From: Bacteroidia bacterium
GTDB taxonomy: Bacteria; Bacteroidota; Bacteroidia; Bacteroidales; Prolixibacteraceae
Reading direction: 5' to 3'
Assembly (NCBI GenBank): GCA_025358395.1
Contig: JANYJT010000189.1
Span: 1 to 35,817, forward strand
Length of the DNA stretch: 35,817 bases
The notes beneath the pieces were generated by a model that was given only the letters and a program-made list of their open reading frames with translations, searched no databases and was not told the DNA's origin. The first letter of the stretch is position 1. Every line of letters begins with the position of its first letter. The position numbers were made by a program, and so were the translations under genes. Shown here piece by piece: positions 16,942-25,256 of this stretch.

Positions 16942-18270
16942 ATAAATTTTCTTCAGCTCCGAGCCAACGAAATAATGCATCAGGATTTTTTCGTACGAAT
17001 ACCCTTTTGCTCCCATCATGGCCGCTCCGATCTGGCACAATCCGACACCATGCCCCCATCCGGCTCCCGTCAGAACGAATTTAGCGGGTATTCCATTTGA
17101 GATATCATGGTAATCCACGACAAATGCAGAACTATATAAATGTGAATTGGATAATATTTTCCTGATCTCCAACTCTTTGCCGAAAACCATTTTCTTCAGC
17201 GTCCCAACAATTTCCAGTTTGATAATCCTGCCGGAATGTCCTCTTTCTACCGGATTAAGAGCCAAAATGGAACCGAAATTGATGCCGGTTTTTCGTTGCA
17301 GAAGTTCGGCTAATTCTGATTGCAAAAAGGAGACCTTCCACCTGTAAAAATCCACCGTTTCCTGATCGTAATCGTTGAGGACCTGAGATAATACCTTGCG
17401 GTCCGTGGTGTTACAAAAAGCGGTAGGGGAGGAGCGAATCCATGCTTCTGCTGAGGATTCTTCAGTCAGCTTCAAAGCCGTATCGCTTGCCTTGGCGCTG
17501 TAATCGTACAAAGTCTGCAGATAGGGGTGCAGGATTGGCTCCCAAACTTTTTCAAAGGTCTCTGTCACACCGCCGCAACTTTTGGAAAATCGGGCATCGC
17601 AAACCTGGCCTCCTGACATCAGAACCAACCCGGACGTTTCTGTGACGGCTTTTTCGACCAGCGGACTGGTTTGACGCGTAATCCCTTGGTAACGTTGACA
17701 ATGGTCATCGGCACAAACATCAAAAAGGGCGTGGTCCTCGCGATCCCACCAGCGAATGTACTCCTCTTCCGACTCGAATATGGTCTGGTACTCTTCGCGC
17801 GTTTGTCTCAGTTCTTTTCCCTTCACCACTTGTGCGATTAGCCACGAACGCGAGGTAATGGCATGCGCTTTTAGCAATTCCATGCTACTTGTCGCGCTCA
17901 TCTCGGAAGATATCACGCTGATCAGATAATCTTCAAGTGACAGAATATTGATCGCGAGTATCTTGCCGTCATCCGTTAAAAATTGAAGTGAACCTTTAAA
18001 TAATTGATTTTCTTTGCGTTCCCAATGAAATTGTACGCCGATTGTGACATCAAAAAGTTCAAAGGCACCGTTTTTTTTATCGGCAGGTTCAAATAGCAGA
18101 TTATTGCAAGTCAGCTCATCACCATTTAGAAGCAATTTTCCTTCTTTGATGTGAATCGTTTGATTCCCGAAAAACGAGTTGCCATTCGAATTTGAGATAT
18201 AGGTTTGCCTGAAACAGAAATTAATTTCAGTTTCCGCCATGATCCCAATCTTAAGCTTTGGCTGTTCCAT
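16933..18270 (-). CDS. SpoIID/LytB-domain protein without signal peptide
   Basis: 445 residues. SpoIID features: SVISSEMSATSSMELLKAHA (from 118) with Glu123 in the position of the catalytic glutamate of SpoIID lytic transglycosylases, ITSRSW (138-143), the DVCADDHCQRYQG cysteine segment, FSKSCGGVTETFE, and the C-terminal GAGWGHGVGLCQIGA (402-416). Known SpoIID proteins are exported enzymes that cut denuded glycan to leave anhydroMurNAc ends. Here the N-terminus (MEQPKLKIGIMAETEINFCF) has no signal peptide or membrane segment, so the protein should be cytoplasmic. It begins 2 bp after the DUF4922 stop and is surely translated with it. The domain call is firm. A cytoplasmic role, perhaps on imported anhydro-sugars or another glycan, is open. 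Confidence 0.88.
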   Translation of the reverse strand: MEQPKLKIGIMAETEINFCFRQTYISNSNGNSFFGNQTIHIKEGKLLLNGDELTCNNLLFEPADKKNGAFELFDVTIGVQFHWERKENQLFKGSLQFLTDDGKILAINILSLEDYLISVISSEMSATSSMELLKAHAITSRSWLIAQVVKGKELRQTREEYQTIFESEEEYIRWWDREDHALFDVCADDHCQRYQGITRQTSPLVEKAVTETSGLVLMSGGQVCDARFSKSCGGVTETFEKVWEPILHPYLQTLYDYSAKASDTALKLTEESSAEAWIRSSPTAFCNTTDRKVLSQVLNDYDQETVDFYRWKVSFLQSELAELLQRKTGINFGSILALNPVERGHSGRIIKLEIVGTLKKMVFGKELEIRKILSNSHLYSSAFVVDYHDISNGIPAKFVLTGAGWGHGVGLCQIGAAMMGAKGYSYEKILMHYFVGSELKKIYES

Positions 18271-18272
18271 TT

Positions 18273-19223
18273 CTACTTTTTATAAATTATATCCTTCAGA
18301 TCTTTAAATTCCTTGTCATTCAAAGTAACTTGTTCGAAAATATCAGCAATATCACCGGCTGTAATTTTGTCAAAATCTTCACGGCGCGGGGTTATGAAAA
18401 CTCCACCTAAATCGACAGCTGCCGGACTGATAAGCAGCTGAGCATTTCCCTGAGCAAAATATTGAGAGGGTCGGTGCTGCTTTCGCGGGAACATATGAAT
18501 GATCCATTTGCCCTTGCTAAAGGTACACAACAGGTTCAGCATGGGTTCAATTTTTTCGGATTGAATTTCCCGGAATCGGGAAAGAATTTTTTCAATCATA
18601 TTGATTCCCGGTTGCATATTATCCGTTTCCAATGAAATCATTTTGCGAATGTAGTGGTCGAAAGCCCAAATCTTAAGGCTTTCACTATCGTAAAATAAAT
18701 TTCCATCAGTTATTTTCAATGTGGCAAATTCTGACTCAACCGGCAAAAATCCGGTTTCTCCGGCTTGAAAATGGAGATGATCCGGTGCCGAGGCGCCACA
18801 TTCAGGTCCGTTGTAAAACAAGAGAAATCCCTCCATCAATCTGGAAATATGGAACATGGACTCCAGATTTGCAACTAACCTTTGTGGAATATGATGAATC
18901 GAAGGAATGGTAAAATGGGTTCGAAAAATTGGGAAAGGGTTAACCAAAAGAAGGAAATCGTCTCCCAGATCCAATCTGATCTGTTCCGGCGGACGATTTT
19001 CGGCACATAAAAAACATTTTCTGGCAGCGATTGAGTTTGGGTCAACTTTGGCTGTCGAAGAGCGCATTCTTTGCGGATTGAACTGGACTTTAATCTTAAA
19101 GCCATCAATCAGCATTGTTTTCTCTTCGACAAGCTCTAATCCATGGTAGTTCTCTGCCGATAACTGCCAGATAAGGTTTTGCTCATGTAGAAAATCCCTG
19201 TATCGATCACTTTTTTGTATCAT
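18273..19223 (-). CDS. DUF4922 protein, GalT/HIT-like nucleotidyltransferase or phosphorylase fold
   Basis: I choose ATG at 19223 (MIQKSDRYRDFLHEQN), giving 316 residues, because upstream codons are a tandem repeat giving only a basic, low-complexity RETG/REKR string. A CxxC pair (Cys70, Cys73 in KCFLCAENRPPEQ) and GASAPDHLHFQAG (143-155) resemble the metal site and the active-site HxHxQ of galactose-1-phosphate uridylyltransferase and Ap4A/ADP-sugar phosphorylases. That implies nucleotidyl transfer to or from a sugar phosphate, but no substrate is known to me for DUF4922. No signal peptide. It is 2 bp from the SpoIID-like gene and follows the GT2 gene, with the repeat array between. The three probably form a translational unit acting on the same molecule. 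Confidence 0.8.
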   Translation of the reverse strand: MIQKSDRYRDFLHEQNLIWQLSAENYHGLELVEEKTMLIDGFKIKVQFNPQRMRSSTAKVDPNSIAARKCFLCAENRPPEQIRLDLGDDFLLLVNPFPIFRTHFTIPSIHHIPQRLVANLESMFHISRLMEGFLLFYNGPECGASAPDHLHFQAGETGFLPVESEFATLKITDGNLFYDSESLKIWAFDHYIRKMISLETDNMQPGINMIEKILSRFREIQSEKIEPMLNLLCTFSKGKWIIHMFPRKQHRPSQYFAQGNAQLLISPAAVDLGGVFITPRREDFDKITAGDIADIFEQVTLNDKEFKDLKDIIYKK

Positions 19224-19229
19224 TTGCCA

Positions 19230-19441
19230 TCTCCGTTTCCCCGTTTCCCGTTTCACTCTTCTCGTTTCCCGTTTCTCTCTTCTCGTTTCTCCGTTTCCCG
19301 TTTCCCGTTTCTCTCTTCCCGTTTCTCTCTTCTCGTTTCTCCGTTTCTCTCTTCTCGTTTCTCCGTTTCCCCGTTTCTCTCTTCTCGTTTCCCCGTTTCC
19401 CGTTTCTCTCTTCTCTCTTCCCGTTTCCCGTTTCATTTCCC
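19230..19441. repeat. Polypyrimidine minisatellite, 7-bp period, about 210 bp
   Basis: The plus strand is a continuous mix of CGTTTCC, CGTTTCT and CTCTTCT heptamers, sometimes with one extra C; the transcript reads GGAAACG/AGAAACG/AGAAGAG. It lies between the GT2 stop (19433-19435) and the likely DUF4922 start (19223). One reverse frame is open through the whole array from an ATG (19436) that overlaps the GT2 stop as ATGA. It would add 71 Arg/Lys/Glu/Thr-rich residues to DUF4922. Confidence 0.95.
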
Positions 19442-20893
19442 GGCATTCATGGCTTTCCTGGCTAAAAATTCAATTGTCCTGATCCGGTCTTTGTACAGAT
19501 TATGGCCATTCATCACCTCTACACTCAGGGAAGCGTCTGAATTGTCATCCCACCTCCTGCAAAGGTAAATCGGATTGTAAATTCTGCCGATCTGGTAGTA
19601 CCTCGAAATGGCCAAACCAAGTGCATAATCTTCTCCATAATTGACGTTTGGTACTTTTATGCAACGAAGAACCGGCGTAAAGAAGGCTCTGGGTGCACCC
19701 AATCCATTGATACGCAATGCGTTATTTCTTCCATTGTCGGGTGTCCATTCTTTGTGATCGATGATCCCCGGAGGAATCTCCTGCAGGTCAAAATTGACCA
19801 TTCGATAGGAACCGACGACCATGGCACATTTTTCGCGGTAGAAAGTATCAACAACTTGCTGAAGGGTGGTTTCATCCAGATAGAGATCATCGCTGTCGAG
19901 CTGAACGGCAAATTTTCCACATGATGGGTGTGCTGCCGCGGCATTCCAGCATCCGCCGATTCCCAGGTCATTGCGGTCCGGTATCAGATGAATCAGTCTC
20001 GGATCTTTCCGGGCATATTTTTCTATCAGCTCGGTGGTGCCATCGGTCGAAAAGTTGTCAGCGATGATCAGGTTAAAGGCGAAATTGGTCTTCTGCGATA
20101 AAACAGATCGGATGGCATCCTCAATGGTCCTTACCCTGTTCCTCACAGGAATAATGACGGTCGCTTCGACCGGAAAACTATCGCGGCCAAAGTCGACAGA
20201 CTGGAAATTTGGTTCAAGAAAGGCACCGGCATCCTTTAGAAATTGGGTGCATACCTTCTCCATCTCAATTTGAACTCCCCGGTTTTTAGGATCTACATAA
20301 TCGAAGATTTTCACACCGGAAAGTCTCAAATCAGACTCCTCTTCCGTGTAAAGATATTCGGGGATGCGAAAAATGGGAGCCATCAGGGAAAGGTTAAGCC
20401 GAAGCGCATAAAGTCCGGCATGGAGAAGGGATTCATCAACAGTGGCGGCTGCTATTTTTAACTTTTCTGTATGGTAAAACAAAAGTGAACCGAAATTGAA
20501 ATCATCCCGCAAACTTCCTTCCTGGTAATCAATTAATGGATGCGATTCTGTTTTGCCGGCTTTCACAGCAAGAAAATTGGAATATACCATCCCGCTTCCC
20601 GTATCTTCGGCAACCCGGATAAAACGATCGAGGGCATATTGACTCAACTTCAGCGGACTATTCCTGATGTATATAAGAACATAATCAGTGCTGCTGTGAG
20701 CCGCGATGGCTTTTATTACAGTTCCGGAAGCCAGGCTTCCGGAACTAAGCCATTCTGCTCCGGTAACTTCAAACAATTTATTTTCGGAGCCTGTAATAAA
20801 TATTTTGGCAACGAGGTCTGAGCTCTTAAGCTCCTGAACGGTTGCGTTGGTCTCCTTTTCACTCCCAAAAGGGACAAAACAGGTAATCTTCAT
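19433..20893 (-). CDS. Two-domain GT2-type glycosyltransferase
   Basis: 486 residues, no signal peptide or membrane helix. The C-terminal half is a classic GT-A/GT2 domain: ATVIIPVRNRVRTIEDAIRS (from 244), NLIIADNFSTDGT (274-286), GGCWNAAAA, and the metal/nucleotide site QLDSDDLYLD (331-340, DSDD 333-336). The first 230 residues look like a second, degenerate GT-A fold (ITCFVPFGSEKE, DYVLIYIRNSPL) without a clear DxD. The protein would transfer a sugar from a nucleotide-sugar in the cytoplasm; donor and acceptor are unknown. It lies 98 bp downstream of the amidase gene and just upstream of DUF4922 and SpoIID. A biosynthetic glycosyltransferase inside a degradation operon is unexpected. Confidence 0.88.
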   Translation of the reverse strand: MKITCFVPFGSEKETNATVQELKSSDLVAKIFITGSENKLFEVTGAEWLSSGSLASGTVIKAIAAHSSTDYVLIYIRNSPLKLSQYALDRFIRVAEDTGSGMVYSNFLAVKAGKTESHPLIDYQEGSLRDDFNFGSLLFYHTEKLKIAAATVDESLLHAGLYALRLNLSLMAPIFRIPEYLYTEEESDLRLSGVKIFDYVDPKNRGVQIEMEKVCTQFLKDAGAFLEPNFQSVDFGRDSFPVEATVIIPVRNRVRTIEDAIRSVLSQKTNFAFNLIIADNFSTDGTTELIEKYARKDPRLIHLIPDRNDLGIGGCWNAAAAHPSCGKFAVQLDSDDLYLDETTLQQVVDTFYREKCAMVVGSYRMVNFDLQEIPPGIIDHKEWTPDNGRNNALRINGLGAPRAFFTPVLRCIKVPNVNYGEDYALGLAISRYYQIGRIYNPIYLCRRWDDNSDASLSVEVMNGHNLYKDRIRTIEFLARKAMNAGK

Positions 20894-20991
20894 GCTTTAA
20901 AAATTTGCTTTTTAGTTGCCACATGCAATAGCCACAAAGTCATTAACATTTCTGTTGGTAAAAGGGCATTTCATGGCGATTTCATATGATT

Positions 20992-23900
20992 CTATTTTAA
21001 ATCTAAAATTCGAAGCAATTGCTTTATCAGGGCATCTCTTTCGCCATCGGTCGAAATCGTTTCAATAGGTACACTCAAAACTGCTGTCCGGTAAAGACCT
21101 TTGTAACAGATACCCGCGCTTTTATTGTCACTAAAATAGCGAAAAAGTACTGATGCGCCTTTTCCGGCTGGTTCGATCGCATCAGGTGATTCTACTTTGT
21201 AAATAGATGGATTCCAGTCGTTAACGTAGTGATATTGTTCAGTGAGATTTGTTTTCAGGCTATTGACAGTGTAAATATGCCCGGATTTGCTGCCATGAGC
21301 GGTTCGATGCGAATAATGAAGCACCTCAGCAGCGAATTTCTTTGCCAGGGTATCTCCGCACAAACTCAGGTCGGAGCCGACATAAGCTCCTGAAACCAAT
21401 ATTTTGGCGCCTGCTGTTTCGGAAATTTTGGTGAGTACATCTCTCATGGCAGGAGTGAAAAGTGTAAAATCCCTACCGGGGATACCGATGATACGACTGG
21501 TGGTCTTTTCTTCACCAAAGGCTATATCGAATAGTGAGAAAGAGTTGGAATTGTAAGCACCTTCTTCAAATAGCTCATCACTCGTTGAAATGAATCCCAG
21601 TCCGTTGTTTCGGAATGATTTGCCATGAACAAATGTATAATCGAAGCTGTTTCCGGGTACGATTCGTGTCTCCTGGTCTGCGAAACTGGAACCAAATCCC
21701 GAAGCATCATCATCGATCCATGGTGATTCCCTGTCAAAATCATATTGTTCTCCGATATAAGTTATATTTTGAATATAGGAGACTCCTTCATCTTCCGACA
21801 TTCTGAAACCAGCCTCTTTACCGTTGTCAAACGCAGCAGGAGCACAAATCCGATCAAATCCATTCACTATCAGTACCGGTTTTGAGCCATTTTGTGGAAG
21901 TGAGCAAGCAAGAATTTCAGATGGGAAGCTTTCTCCGCCATCATTTACTGCAGTAACTTTAAAGCTGTAAATTGTGCCTGGCTTCAGATCCTGAATGGTA
22001 ATTGTTGGCTCCTTTGTAACAACTCCTTCATCGAAACCACCATCTTCAATCCTTTTATAAACCCTGTAGCCCGCTGGTTTTGCTGAAGGTTCAAGAGGAT
22101 CAATCACGGGCGACCAGGTAAGCTTCAAATTGATTCCTTCAAGTTTCATTCCAAAATGGTCTACCGGAAGCGGCTGAACAACATAAGGTACACCATTCTG
22201 AATTGAAAGAAATTTTAATATTCCCTTGTAGTATGCCCGGCAGACGTCAAATTTAAACCTTGGGTCCTGTGCCAGATACATGTCAGCAAAATTTTGATGT
22301 GAAAGCAGCTCCGATAAAATGGCTGGTACTTTTGGGCGCGCCGCTTCAAAATATCTTTTATTCCACATTCCCCGCCTTGTCCAATCGGCTTTGTGCAAAA
22401 GGCGCAAGTCATTCACTACCTGTGTTTGAACAAGATCCGCAAGATCTCTGCTGGCCCATTTCGATTGTCCATTGGGAAAAATATCCTTGTCAAAGGTTGT
22501 GTCATAAATGAGCAATGTTCCAATGATTGAGCTGTCTTTTGTCGTGCCGGCATCGGTATGGAAACCCATAGACATGTCCATTGGAATCCCCATCCCTTTT
22601 ACCATGGGTGCTTTTGTAGGTCCATTGGGAGCTCCCATCAGATAATTCACCCATTCTCCACGGCTCATATAATCATCCTTGTAATCTTCCATGCCGCTTT
22701 CACGTTTGGCAAATGAAGCAGCATCGGTGCCACGAATAGAGTAATCGACTTTCGTGCGGTTTAGGCTGTAAACAAGTGAATCAGGGAATCCGGCATATTG
22801 CAGATAGTAACGGGCAGCCTCCTGATACCTTGGCCGCTGACTGGCAAAAGGCATCCAGATGGCAGGATCTGTTTTCCATCCATCCTTTTCTCTGATATCA
22901 TACAATTGCTTCAGCTGATCCGCTTTTCCCCTGACAATATTTCCCATTCCTCCGCCAAAACGGACGGCATCAGCCGAAACCATCTTGCCCGGTTCGGTTG
23001 AAGCATTGCTGAGCTCTACCATCCCTTTTCCCGGTACTTTCCCCTTATCAAATTTAAAAGTACCCAGATAGATCCAGGTGTTTCCTCCCACTGTCTGGTT
23101 GACAGTAAAACTGGTTTTACCTCCGGTATGGGTAACAGTATAATGGGCATCGGTCACATTTTGATCGTCAGCGATATAAGAGACGTACACGGCATAATTG
23201 CCTGATTCTGGCATGTCCGGAATGTATTTTACCAAGGCATCCGCCTGATTTTTAGCAATGTTGATTTTCCCATGTCCAAATTGAAAAGGATTTTCACCAT
23301 CCAGCAGGAAGGGATATTTCATCTCAAAACCGGGTTTGGCTGAGATTTGCCATTTAGTTCCTTCCTCCAGATATTCTGAGGCATCAGATGATTTCTCCGC
23401 GTCGACTATAACCTCTTTTGAGCCAAAATCCCTTTCACGGGGAAGCCAGACAGTAGCACCGGCATTTTCGAGCATCGGGGTGAGATATGGGACGACAAAA
23501 CTAAGTGTCCAAATGTCTTCCACGGTCAAAAAATCGCGTGCACGTTGCCATTCCCAGCGATCGAGCGTATTTTCATAATACCAGCCATGACTTTGCCAGA
23601 GTGCGATATTTCGGGCGTCAAGTCCGTTGGGGAATTTTACATTTTTAGTGACATTGCTTACAATCTGAGCGGTTCTTTTCGTTGGCACCGAGAGCCGTGT
23701 CGAATCGATTCGAAGCGGATTTGTTCTATAATAATTAGGTACGAGTTCACTGATCTCTTTCCCCATGGAAGATATTGTCAATGAACTTTTCCTGAACTTT
23801 CTGCCGAGAAGTTGTTTGTAATCAGTATAATATTTTTTAACCTCCTCCGGCCGAAAGGGAATTTCCGCAAAGGTCGGTGTCATCTGCAACTTTAGACTTA

Positions 23901-24081
23901 AGCCCTGAGCATCCATCTTTAGTGTATCTACCCTAAATTTGTAAGCCTTACCAAGGGAAGCATTCTTTGCGAACTGAACAGATGCTTCTTTAGCTTTCGC
24001 GTAGAGTTTCCTGGCTCTATCAGCCCCTGAAACCTCCAGCACCAGGAATAACATCAACATCAAAATGCCATATTTGCTCAT
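20992..24081 (-). CDS. Exported N-acetylmuramoyl-L-alanine amidase with inserted golvesin-like domain and fibronectin III
   Basis: 1029 residues with signal peptide (cleavage near SGA/D, residue 20). The amidase_3 zinc site is split. SHGW (His165) and TVEDIWTLSF (Glu188) with NAGATVWLPRERD (206-218) form the first half. MGFHTDAG (His508) and AILSELLSHQN (Glu591) form the second. Between them, at about 275-378, lies a golvesin/xanthan-lyase-type beta domain (YIPDMPESGNYAVYVSY through VSADAVRFGGG). A fibronectin III domain is near 660-725 (SAKPAGYRVYKRIEDGG, KPGTIYSFKVTAVNDGGESF), followed by an uncharacterised C-terminal region. Homologues are often labelled xanthan lyase from the inserted domain; the zinc residues favour an amidase that releases peptide stems from MurNAc. 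It precedes the GT2 gene and follows the DUF5009 gene by 43 bp. Confidence 0.8.
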   Translation of the reverse strand: MSKYGILMLMLFLVLEVSGADRARKLYAKAKEASVQFAKNASLGKAYKFRVDTLKMDAQGLSLKLQMTPTFAEIPFRPEEVKKYYTDYKQLLGRKFRKSSLTISSMGKEISELVPNYYRTNPLRIDSTRLSVPTKRTAQIVSNVTKNVKFPNGLDARNIALWQSHGWYYENTLDRWEWQRARDFLTVEDIWTLSFVVPYLTPMLENAGATVWLPRERDFGSKEVIVDAEKSSDASEYLEEGTKWQISAKPGFEMKYPFLLDGENPFQFGHGKINIAKNQADALVKYIPDMPESGNYAVYVSYIADDQNVTDAHYTVTHTGGKTSFTVNQTVGGNTWIYLGTFKFDKGKVPGKGMVELSNASTEPGKMVSADAVRFGGGMGNIVRGKADQLKQLYDIREKDGWKTDPAIWMPFASQRPRYQEAARYYLQYAGFPDSLVYSLNRTKVDYSIRGTDAASFAKRESGMEDYKDDYMSRGEWVNYLMGAPNGPTKAPMVKGMGIPMDMSMGFHTDAGTTKDSSIIGTLLIYDTTFDKDIFPNGQSKWASRDLADLVQTQVVNDLRLLHKADWTRRGMWNKRYFEAARPKVPAILSELLSHQNFADMYLAQDPRFKFDVCRAYYKGILKFLSIQNGVPYVVQPLPVDHFGMKLEGINLKLTWSPVIDPLEPSAKPAGYRVYKRIEDGGFDEGVVTKEPTITIQDLKPGTIYSFKVTAVNDGGESFPSEILACSLPQNGSKPVLIVNGFDRICAPAAFDNGKEAGFRMSEDEGVSYIQNITYIGEQYDFDRESPWIDDDASGFGSSFADQETRIVPGNSFDYTFVHGKSFRNNGLGFISTSDELFEEGAYNSNSFSLFDIAFGEEKTTSRIIGIPGRDFTLFTPAMRDVLTKISETAGAKILVSGAYVGSDLSLCGDTLAKKFAAEVLHYSHRTAHGSKSGHIYTVNSLKTNLTEQYHYVNDWNPSIYKVESPDAIEPAGKGASVLFRYFSDNKSAGICYKGLYRTAVLSVPIETISTDGERDALIKQLLRILDLK

Positions 24082-24124
24082 TGCAGTAAATTTTTAACAG
24101 ATAATTCGTTAATTCAAATCCAAT

Positions 24125-25246
24125 TCAGACTTTGATGAATATTTTCTTTTTGTAAAGAACATAGCCCAATATCCAAAAGAGGATTACATGCGAGATGGCG
24201 TACAACAATGATCCGTTCAGATTTCCCGCCAAAGGCTGAAACACTTCGTTGTAAAGCCAGGAAGAGCCATTCACAACTTTCCCGTCTTCAGCTGTCACAT
24301 GGATCATTCTTCCAAGAATTCTGGCCCATAATCCTGAAAATGCAAAAATAAAGAGAGGGTTTACCCCGAAGACAACGAAAAAAGATGTCCATTTGGAAAA
24401 GCCCTTTAAATCGATGATCCATATCAGCAAAGCCAGGACAAGTGAAGCCCAGCCTGCGGTATAAAGGACATAAGAACTGGTCCACATTGGCTTACAGATG
24501 GGGAAGTACAATCCCCAGATCCAGCCCAGAAAGACACCGGCCAATCCCAACAAAGCAAGCTTACCCGGGACTTTCACCTTCTCAGTTTCTTTGATGAGTG
24601 ATCCCACGAGGTATCCGATTACGACCGAAACAATGGCGGGAAAGGTACTGAAGATACCCTCCGGGTCGAATGGAATCCCGAATCCTTTATAAAGATGGTC
24701 AACCCCTAGAAGTGCTGTATCGAAAGGACTTGCAGGATTATTGGCCAGGGAATAAGGGTCTGTTCCATTGTTATAGGCAACGATGAACCAGTAAAGTAAT
24801 AATATAATGCCACCCCGGAAAAGCAGCTGCTTTTTGCTAAAAGATAATACCAGCAAGGCAGCGAATCCATAAGCGAGGGCGATCCGCTGTAAAACCCCCA
24901 TGATCCTCAGCTTTGAGAAATCCTGATTCCATTGGGGAAATGAGTTCAGAAAGAGACCGATAGCAAAAATCAACAAGACACGTTTGCCAATCTTTAAGAG
25001 TGATTCTTTGTTCAGCTCATTACCATATTTTGCAAATGAGAAAAACATGGATACACCTACAACAAACAGAAAAAATGGGAAAACCAGGTCAGTTGGGGTA
25101 CATCCTTGCCACGCGGCGTGTTCAAGCGGTGCATAAATGTGAGACCAACTACCGGGATTGTTGACGAGTATCATTAAGGCAACTGTCATTCCCCGAAGGA
25201 CATCCAAGGCGAGATATCTTTGATTATACTTGGTTAGTTCGCTCAT
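24125..25246 (-). CDS. DUF5009/HGSNAT-like multi-pass membrane protein (MurT-like)
   Basis: 373 residues with about ten hydrophobic helices. The N-terminal LALDVLRGMTVALMILVNN and EHAAWQGCTPTDLVFPFFLF (from 42) are the hallmarks of the heparan-alpha-glucosaminide N-acetyltransferase (HGSNAT)/NagX family. His43 is at the position of the active-site histidine of human HGSNAT, which acetylates glucosamine across a membrane using acetyl-CoA. As I recall, the MurNAc transporter MurT described in Tannerella forsythia, encoded beside murK and murQ, carries the same DUF5009 annotation. So two roles compete: MurNAc import or transmembrane acetylation of an amino sugar. It follows the GHL10 gene by 10 bp in the minus operon. 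The family is clear; the function is undecided. Confidence 0.85.
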   Translation of the reverse strand: MSELTKYNQRYLALDVLRGMTVALMILVNNPGSWSHIYAPLEHAAWQGCTPTDLVFPFFLFVVGVSMFFSFAKYGNELNKESLLKIGKRVLLIFAIGLFLNSFPQWNQDFSKLRIMGVLQRIALAYGFAALLVLSFSKKQLLFRGGIILLLYWFIVAYNNGTDPYSLANNPASPFDTALLGVDHLYKGFGIPFDPEGIFSTFPAIVSVVIGYLVGSLIKETEKVKVPGKLALLGLAGVFLGWIWGLYFPICKPMWTSSYVLYTAGWASLVLALLIWIIDLKGFSKWTSFFVVFGVNPLFIFAFSGLWARILGRMIHVTAEDGKVVNGSSWLYNEVFQPLAGNLNGSLLYAISHVILFWILGYVLYKKKIFIKV

Positions 25247-25256
25247 CTTTCTAATA

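Noticed and set aside
19230..19441. CRISPR array
   Set aside because: Units are 7 bp with no unique spacers; it is a simple minisatellite.
20992..24081. Xanthan lyase as the product of the 1029-residue gene
   Set aside because: Only the inserted golvesin-like module supports it, while the flanking zinc ligands fit amidase_3.
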